Below, piece after piece: positions 26,622 to 35,600 of a DNA stretch of 64,000 bases. Made by a program: the position numbers and the translations under genes. Location of the stretch: contig CM037862.1 of NCBI GenBank assembly GCA_021292105.1, positions 1,434,501-1,498,500 on the forward strand, read 5' to 3'. Under the pieces are notes generated by a model. The model had not been told where the DNA came from, searched no databases, and worked only from the letters and a program-made list of their open reading frames with translations. Every line of letters starts with the position of its first letter. Within the stretch, counting starts at the first letter, position 1. The stretch comes from Anadara kagoshimensis. Lineage: Eukaryota; Mollusca; Bivalvia; Arcoida; Arcidae.

Positions 26622-29600
26622 AGTATCGATTCATTCATGCAGTATATACAGGAGATGCCAAAGTCAAAGATTTCAATTTATGGCTAAGACTTTTTCATAA
26701 AGACTTTTATATGCTGGTTCGAACAAGTCAGGAATTCCTTGTTACTCTGAAAAGTTCCCGCTAACACTAGAAGGGGGTTTTACCGGAATAATTGCGAAAT
26801 TCCGGAATAGTAAGACACTTTCCGTAATCTTTGCGAAAATCCGGAATGTTTAGATCAATTCCGGAATTTTTAGACTAAATCCGAAATAATCGGACAAAAT
26901 CCGGAATAATTGGTCAAAATCCGGAATAATAAGAATATTTTTACGGTAAATTTTACGGATTCTAAAAATTCCGGCAAGTGTCTGATTATTACGGTAACTT
27001 GTCTGATTATTCCGGTAAAAGACTGATTATTACGGTAAAAATCTAATTATTCCGGCAAATGTCCAATTATTACGGTAAAAAATTTTTAAAAAATTATTAT
27101 TTTTTAGAAAATTTCCCGTAATAATTGGACATTTGCCGGAATAATTAGACTTTTTCCGTAATAATCGGTCATTTTCCGGAATAATCAGACACTTACCGTA
27201 ATTTTTAGATTACGGAAAACTTACCGTAACAAAATAGTCCAATTATTCCGGATTTTGCCTGATTATTCCGGATTTTGCCTGATTATTCCGGATTTTACCG
27301 GTTTATTCCGGACTTTACCTGATTATTCCGGATCAATTTGGTTTATTCCGGATTTGGTCTGATTATTCCGGATTTTCGCAATTATTCCGGTAAAACCCCC
27401 TTCTAGTGTAAACAAAAATAATAATGGCGAGACGACTTACGTCAAATAATTCAGCTCAATATACAGATATATAGATGACGTCCTATCTCTTTAGAGACTG
27501 TGTGAATGCCATATACAAGGGGAAGTCAGAAAGCTCATACAACAGCGTATTCAGCCAAGCATAACACGCATTTTCTTTACTTATTTAGACTGCACAACAT
27601 TCCGCCATTTTAAATATATCGAGTTTATTTCTCACAACATATTCTCACATTCAAACTCAAATATGTAATTCTCAAAAGCATTCAAAGGTGGTTGCCATCA
27701 AGCAATGGTGGAAAATCAAAATGTTGAGTTTAGGGCAGTGATAAAGTTCCTCACAGTAGAGGGATAAAATACCAAAGAAATTAACCGGCGAATGGCCGAG
27801 GTGTACGGTGACAGTGGTCCTGTCTATTCCATAGTGGCAAAATGGTCAGCTGAATTTAAACGTGGACGTAACTCACCGAAGGATGACCCACGGTCAGGTC
27901 GGAAAGCTGATGCCATTACAAAGGAAACGTCACGTCTGTGGAGACCCTCATCATGAATAATTGTCGAATTAGGATTGATGACATAGCTAGGAAGTGTAAC
28001 ATTTCACATGGAAGTGTATACAAGGTTATCCAATTGCCTCAGATATTAACAAAAAATCCAGTCTTATTTTATGCTTATTGTCATTGTCGACAATTTCTTT
28101 GTTTCAATCACAAAGATGCATAAAATATGCTATTCATACACAGCATGGAAATCAAAATTATAAGCCTTGTACATTTATCCGTATCATTATCCCTTATCAT
28201 ACATTATAAGCATTGCTTTTTCTAAAGAAAACTAATTTGATTTTTGCTTATGACATAGACTGTAAAATACATCTAAGCAATGAATTAACAAGTGTACTAG
28301 GAGTAAATACCTTGTGTATTTTGTTTACCAGATATTTCATACATAATGCAAGTAAATGTTCTGCTCTTTACTTGCTCATCACCATGAGACGTGCGTTCAT
28401 CCAATACGTACCATACATGTCTTTGTTGTTATGTGTGTCATGTAAGTGTGAATGTGTGTGTGTGTATGTGGGCCAGTTAATTGCATGTGTAACATATCTA
28501 TATACTTTTTTATCCAATGGCTATAAATATTTTTTCTATGAATTGTAGAGGCCTTGGTGACCTCTCTAAAAGAAGAGATGTTCTTAATTATATAAGAAAA
28601 AAAGAATTTTCAATTTACTGTTTACAAGACACCCATCTAACCGAAAAAGATAAAAACTTTTTAAGTACACTTTGGGGGTATAAAACACTTATGAGTCCAG
28701 GACGCTCAGATTCTAGGGGTGTATGTATTTTATTCAATAATAACTTTGAATTTGAGATTTTAAGTACAAAACATGATATAAATGGTAATTATATTATTTT
28801 AGAAATACTTATAGAAAATAAAATATCAATAACTCTAGCTAGCATTTATGGTCCAAATAGAGATTGCCCTAAATTTTATTCAGAATTAAAATCTTGTATC
28901 AATAACCTAAATTCAGAATTCACAATTATTTGCGGAGACTGGAATTTAATAATAGATCAAGAAAAAGATAGTCTCAATTATAAAAATGTAAATAACCGCA
29001 AAGCCCGTGACGAAGTTCTTGCTTTAAAAAATGATTTAAATTTAGTTGATCCCTGGCGTGTATATAACCCCTTCTCAAAAAAATACACCTGGAACAGAAA
29101 AAATCCATTGAAAAAGGCAAGACTGGACTTTTTCTTAGTAAGCCAAGAATTATTATCCTGTGTAAATAAAACAGAAATTTTACCTGGATATAGAACAGAT
29201 CATTCTGGAATTCTCTTAACTTTGCAAATCTCGAGCTTTAAAAAAGGAAAGGGATTCTGGAAATTCAATAACTCCTTGTTAAAAGATTCTGAATATGTTA
29301 AAAAAGTGAAAAAAATAATACAAGAAACTATTGTTGAATATGCTGCCACCCCATATTCTAAAGATGATTTAAATAAAATACCTAACGAAAACATCCATTT
29401 AACTATTAATGATCAACTGTTTTTTGAAATGATTCTTTTGAAAATTCGGTCAATGACAATACCTCATAGCATTAACAAAAAAATATATAGAGAAAAAAGA
29501 GAATTAGAAATTGAAACAGAAATTAAAACATTACATGAAATTTTGAATAATGTTATAGATGATGAAATTGAAGAAAAATTAGAAAAGTTAAATAAAGAGT

Positions 29601-32600
29601 TAGAAGAAATAAGGCAGTACTATATGAATGGTTTGCTTTTGCGGTCAAATTGTAATTGGATTGAGAATGGCGAAAAACCCTCAAACTATTTTCTTAGCTT
29701 GGAAAAAAGAAACTTTATAAACAAAACAATAAGTAAAATAATCAACAGTCATGGTAATGTTATTACAGACCAAGATTCAATTTTAAAAGAAACTGCAAAC
29801 TTTTATAAAACTTTATTTACTAGTAGAGATAATGAACTAACTCAAATAGATATAAATGAATTGTTTATGGATGAGAATGTTCCCAAATTATCCAACACAG
29901 AAAGTGAGCAATTAGAAGGAAAAATAACAAAACCAGAATTGATCAATGTGTTAAAATTATTAAAAAACAATAAAACTCCTGGTTCAGATGGCTTTACTGC
30001 TGAATTCTATAAATTTTTTTGGATAGATTTATCTGATTTTTTACTGCGTTCATTAAATTATGGTTTTGAACAAGGTTTTTTATCACAAACACAAAGGCAG
30101 GGATTAATTACTTTACTTCCAAAAGGGGATAAACCAAGAGAGTATTTAAAAAATTGGCGCCCTATTACTTTGTTGAATGTAAGCTATAAACTCCTCTCTG
30201 CATGCATAGCACAGAGAATTAAAAAAGTACTTGATTACTTAATTCATGACAACCAAAAAGGTTTTATGTCTGGTAGATTTATTGGGGAAAATACGAGAAT
30301 AATTTATGATTTACTACATTATACAGAACAAAATAACATTCCCGGAATGATAGTATTGATTGACTTTGAAAAAGCATTTGACTCAGTTTCTTGGAGTTTT
30401 ATAGATCAAGTTTTACAATTTTTTAATTTTGGTAATGACATTAGAAAATGGTTTAAAGTTCTAAACAGTGAAACAAACACATGTATTATTCAAAATGGCA
30501 TCTCATCACAACATTTTAGAATTACTCGAGGATGTAGACAGGGGGACCCAATTTCGCCATACATTTTTTTACTATGTGTAGAAATTTTGGGAATGATGAT
30601 ACGAAAAGAGAAAAATATTAAAGGAATAGCTATTGGGAATAAAGAAATCAAAATACTTCAATATGCAGATGATACTACTATAACTTTAGATGGCTCTGAA
30701 CAATCACTTAGACTTACTCTTAACCTCCTTGACCAATTTGCAAAATATTCTGGCTTAAAACCAAACATTGAAAAAACTTGTTGTATTTGGATTGGGGCTA
30801 ATAAATTATGTAAGGAGAAAATTTGCATGGATCTCCCTCTTTGCTGGTCAGATTCTTATTTTACTACATTGGGTATCCATTACAGTACCAACCTTGAGGA
30901 GATGATAGATCTTAATTTCAAAGAAAAGATAGCAAAATTATCAAAAAGTATAGAATCATGGTCAAAGAGAAATATATCTACTTTAGGAAAAATAATAGTT
31001 GTCAAGTCAATTTTAATACCTAAATTAACTCATCTATTCATTAGTTTACCCTCACCAAGTCAACACATAATGAAAACTCTAGAACAAATGCTATATAAAT
31101 TCATATGGGGTAGCAAAATTGATAGGGTTTCTAGACAAAAAATGGTACAATCATATAGAAATGGGGGCTGTAAAATGATACACCTGAATGCTTTTATCAA
31201 ATCTTTAAAATTGACCTGGTTCCGGAGATTATTAAAAACAAATTGTACTGCATGGAAAGATATATTGTTAGAGAACAATTTTAAAGAATCATGTTTTCAT
31301 TTTGGTAGTGTTTATTTCAAACTTTTAATGCAAAATTGTGGAAATATTTTTTGGAAGGAAATGTATGGCATTTTACAAGAATTCATGAATATTGTATCAA
31401 AGTCTTGTGGTAATAATTTTATGTCCCAACAATACAAATATTCTTATTGATAGGAAGACAGTATATTTAGATGTATGAAAAACCTTGCTTTGAAAGAAAT
31501 AAAACTAAATTACTATACCCATATATTCCTCAGTACATTTCTATTTTTTTATCAAAGGAAAAAGGCACAGAGGGTATATATGATTTATTTATAGATCAAT
31601 ATAACTTCAAACCAAAATCTGAATTTAAATGGGAAAATAATCTGAATTTTAATGGTTCTGAAGTATGGTGGAAAAATGCTTATTATTTTACAGTACAATT
31701 TTTATCAGATGTTAAGCTTATATGGTTACAATTCCGTATTATCCATAGAATTATTGTCACTAATCAGTATCTTTTTAATACTGGCTTAAAAGATTCGCAG
31801 TTATGTACATTTTGTCACACACTACCTGAAACTGTTATACACCTATATTGGGAATGTGATAAAGCAAAGCACTTTTGGAATAGTATAGAAACATGGGTTA
31901 TTTTATATACAAACAATATAGAAAAGTTTATTACTGAAAAAACTGTATTTTTTGGCATTCATGATAAAACAGCTTATGTACTTAACTTAATTTTGTGTTT
32001 AGGCAAAAATCACATCTACAGACAAAGGTTGAATAATAAGGTGCCAATGGCCAATATTTTTAAAAAAGAAATCCAAAGCTATTTTGCTAAAGAGAAATTT
32101 ATATCTTTCAGTGATGAAAATAACAAAAACAACTTTAATCTAAGATGGTCAAAATTCCAGAACTTAGTGATAGATAGTGAATGAATAAATGTACTTGAGG
32201 TTAATATGTATTAGGTATATAAGTGTTTTGGGTTTTGTGTGTCATGGTTTGTTAGGTAGCTACCGGTATATATATTTATAATGACAGTCAGATAAAGACA
32301 CATTTTAAGATAAAATGTTCTTAGGTACATCATTATATCATAGTAGTATCCACTTAGCTTATATTTATATCTACCTGTACTATAAGAATGGTCCGTGGTA
32401 TGTGTGTGTGTATGTGTGTGTTTGTATGATTGAGTTTGTTTTGAATATGTTTTTTCTTGATATGGATCAGAATTTTGTATTTTTGAAAAAAAAAAAAAAA
32501 TAAAAAAAAAAAAAAAAAAAAAAGGTTATCCACGAGCATCTTTGGATGTCAAAAGTATCCGTAAGATGGATCCCCAGAAACCTGTACGGTGACAGTGGTC

Positions 32601-35600
32601 CTGCCTATTCCACAGTAGCAAAATGATCTGCTGAATTTAAACGTGGACGCACCTCACCGAAGGATGACCCACGGTTAGGTCGGCCAGCTGATGTCATCAC
32701 AAAGGAAATCTCACTTCTGTGGAGACCCTCATCATGAATGATCGTCGAATTGGGATTGATGAAATAGCTAGGGAGTGTGAAATTTCAAGTGTATAAACGG
32801 TTATACACTAGCATCTTGGGATGTCAAAAGTATCCGTAAGATGGGTCCCCAGAAACCTGAATGTGCAGGATCGCTTCCAAAGACGCCAGTCAAGTCGGGA
32901 GCTTCTTGGCATTATAATGATAACAACCCGGAGAGCTTTCATTCACGTATAGTAACTGGTGATGAAATATGGATTCATCATTGGGACCCAGGAAACAAAA
33001 AAAGAGTTCATGCAATGGAAGCACCCTACCGTCAGCTGGCAAAGTCATGGCCACTGTGTTTTGGGATTCTAAGGATGTTCTGTTAATCAATTATGAACGT
33101 ACTGGAATCTCTATCATTGGAGCTTACTATACTGATCTAATGAAGCAGCCGAAAGCTGCTATCAAATTAAAAAGGAGGGGAAGGTTGAGCCGAGGGGTTT
33201 TGCTTCTTCACGACAATGCTTCTGTTCACAAGGCAATGATTGCACAAGCAGCGATTCGTAAATTCAAGTTCGAACAACTTAATCACCCACCCTACAGTCC
33301 CGATTTGGCACCAAGTGATTATTTCCTATTTAAAAATTTGAAATCCCATTTACGGGGAATTAGATTTCCTGATGATGATGGATTAAAAGCTGCCACAGAG
33401 GCATGGTTTCAGGACCAAACCGTAAACTTCTATTTCAAAGGTAGAAAAGTGGGCTAAGTGCATTGGGGTAAATGGGGACTATATTGAAAAAAAAATGTAT
33501 AGTTTGTTGCGGCAATATATACCCCGTTCTATGAACTTTTTGACCTCCCCCTCGTATCCTTGTGAGGTTGATAAAAAGGATACTATCGTTTTTCAAGTTC
33601 TGTTTCATATTTAGACTTATACCTCAATTATGACGTCCACGAAAGGCAACATTTTAAGCTGTATGACAAATGTGATTACTTCAATTGTTCTACTGTCAAC
33701 AGCAATATACCTGCTTTTATTCATTACGCTATGGTTCATTTTTTCACACTACGTGACTTTGTACAACAAAGTGAGGTGCTTAAAAATGAATTGTTTACTC
33801 AGAGACATTGAAAGCGTAGGTACATCAAGCCCCTTAAAAGTTATATGACCGTTATCGCAATATTGTTGATAAGTATGATGGTTATCCCGGATATATTTGA
33901 CATCCCATAGTTCTCTTCCTTCTCAAGTTTAATTACACAGATCGCGGGTGTAGCAAGCAAAACTGAGGTTGCTTTCTTATCCAAAGCATCCATTCTCATT
34001 TCCCTGATAAAGGCCCACGGCGTTTTAACATAAGTTTCCGGTTTCAAAAATTTACCTTGCCTGGGATTGTGATTTTTGACTTGTGAAATTAATTAAGCAT
34101 ACATACTTTATACAAACTTCAACATATGGTTTACACGTGGAAGTGCACGTCCCCTGTGTATTTAGTCCTTGGCAACATTGTCCATTTGCAAGTTTGTTGT
34201 TAGGATTTTCATAATGGTCTAGATGAACAAAAACTATGACATTTCCTTTAACCTAAAATAAATAAATAAAGAATAAATATTAAATTAGGATTATAAAAAC
34301 AGCCTTGTGTTTTATGGCTGTCATCACAATATTATATTGTTGCTAAGTATGACATCCAAAATCACCCTGAACATATTTGAAGTCCCACAGTTCTATGTTC
34401 CTTTCATTCCCAATTTTGATTACACACGTGATTAGTGTAGCTAGCTAAACTGGAGGTGCTTACCCTTCAAGAGCACCCGACCTTGCTTCACTGGTAGACG
34501 TGCCAGCTTCAAAGTTTTTACCTTATTTTGGTTTAGACATGTTTGTTATGTTTAGGATGGAACATATTGCCATCAATCAACATTCCACTCCAATCACTTT
34601 ATTCGATAACCATTTTTTGTGTTAATGAATTGCGATATATGCCACTTTGTCGTCTGCGCCATCCGGAAGTTATTATTTATGTGATTTTTGAATATGCATT
34701 TTGCTCCGCTTAAGTAAACCAAATATTCAATTCAATAATTTTTCATTCATTCACAATATTTTATTACAAAATAAGCCATTCGAAATAAGTAATTTTTATT
34801 CTTTTTTTGAAAATTAAAATAGGTAGCCAAAAGAGTATCGTTATATTTCAAAGTTCATACAAAAATGAAATAGGCTTCCATTGGGTAGCTTTTCAACATC
34901 TTCAAAATAATTTTGGTTTCATAATTTTGGTCCAAGCACCACTGATGAGGAATTGTATTCCGAAACGGACGTCTAGTGCTGTAAAATTAAAACTGGTATA
35001 ATATGTAACTTAACTGAAAGCAATTTAGTTGGCTAATTTGGAGTATGATCAGGTAGAGGGAAATTTAAACCAAGTGAGAGGAGTAGAAAGCTATGATAAT
35101 TATTTTGAATGTCATCAACATATTTCAAATACTACTTGACCTAGATAACAGATGATATCTACATTTGTGACCTATATCTTATATATATTTGTGTTATCAT
35201 CTGGAAGTACACATAAACTCAGGGAAGTATTACCCGGGTATGTATAGGTAGTATCGTGTGTTAATATCTGGTGTGTAATTAATTACACATCTGATGGATA
35301 CATACATGTAATGAAATATAAAAAAAGAGAAAACAGTCATTTGACTAGAATCAGTGGCATGGCTTTATTTATCATACCAGGGCCGAGTTGCACAAAGGTT
35401 AAATAATGGTCTAATTAAGCGGGAGGTGCTTGCCTTTCTGGGGCACCCGGTCTCATTTCACTGGTGGAAGTTCACTTGTCAGTTTCAATTTTTTTTCTTT
35501 GCTTCTGGATTGTGATTCAGACATGGATTAGTTTGTTTTTGATTAACCCCAAGTATGCTTTGTGCACCTAGGCTCCGCGTAACCATTTTAATTTTTAATA

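Larger units (their letters stand above)
28033..32521 (+). mobile_element. L1/Tx1-like LINE, 4.5 kb, with poly(A) tail
   Basis: Non-LTR retrotransposon in intron 2 of gene 1, antisense to the gene. It contains one large endonuclease-RT frame, a second downstream frame with the C-terminal zinc knuckle, and an A-rich tail (about 32486-32523). It is flanked by an 11-bp duplication of mariner sequence. No ORF1 (nucleic-acid chaperone) is evident in the first 480 bp, so it is probably 5'-truncated. The near-intact 977-codon frame suggests a recent insertion. Confidence 0.9.
27514..33556 (+). mobile_element. Mariner transposon, interrupted by a LINE and partly duplicated
   Basis: Imperfect 27-bp inverted ends: tacaaggggaagtcagaaag at 27514 and the complement of tacgagggggaggtcaaaaa ending at 33556. 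TA is next to each end. Transposase remnants read YGDSGPVYSIVAKWSAEFKR and DDPRSGR at 27.8-27.9 kb. The C-terminal part at 32.9-33.4 kb has VTGDEIWIHHWDPGNKK, LLLHDNASVHKA and YSPDLAPSDYFLF, the D,D34D signature of mariner. The gene has stops and frameshifts and is inactive. Bases 28033-32521 are an inserted LINE. After 32581 the N-terminal segment recurs. Confidence 0.85.

Noticed and set aside
27930-28125. Short host gene encoding 'METLIMNNCRIRIDDIARKC'
   Set aside because: This is the helix-turn-helix part of the mariner transposase running into the LINE insertion.
33630-33848. Open frame with a hydrophobic segment (MTSTKGNILSCMTNVITSIV...) as a small membrane protein
   Set aside because: It lies just outside the mariner end and runs into a high-copy repeat; no splice or homology support.
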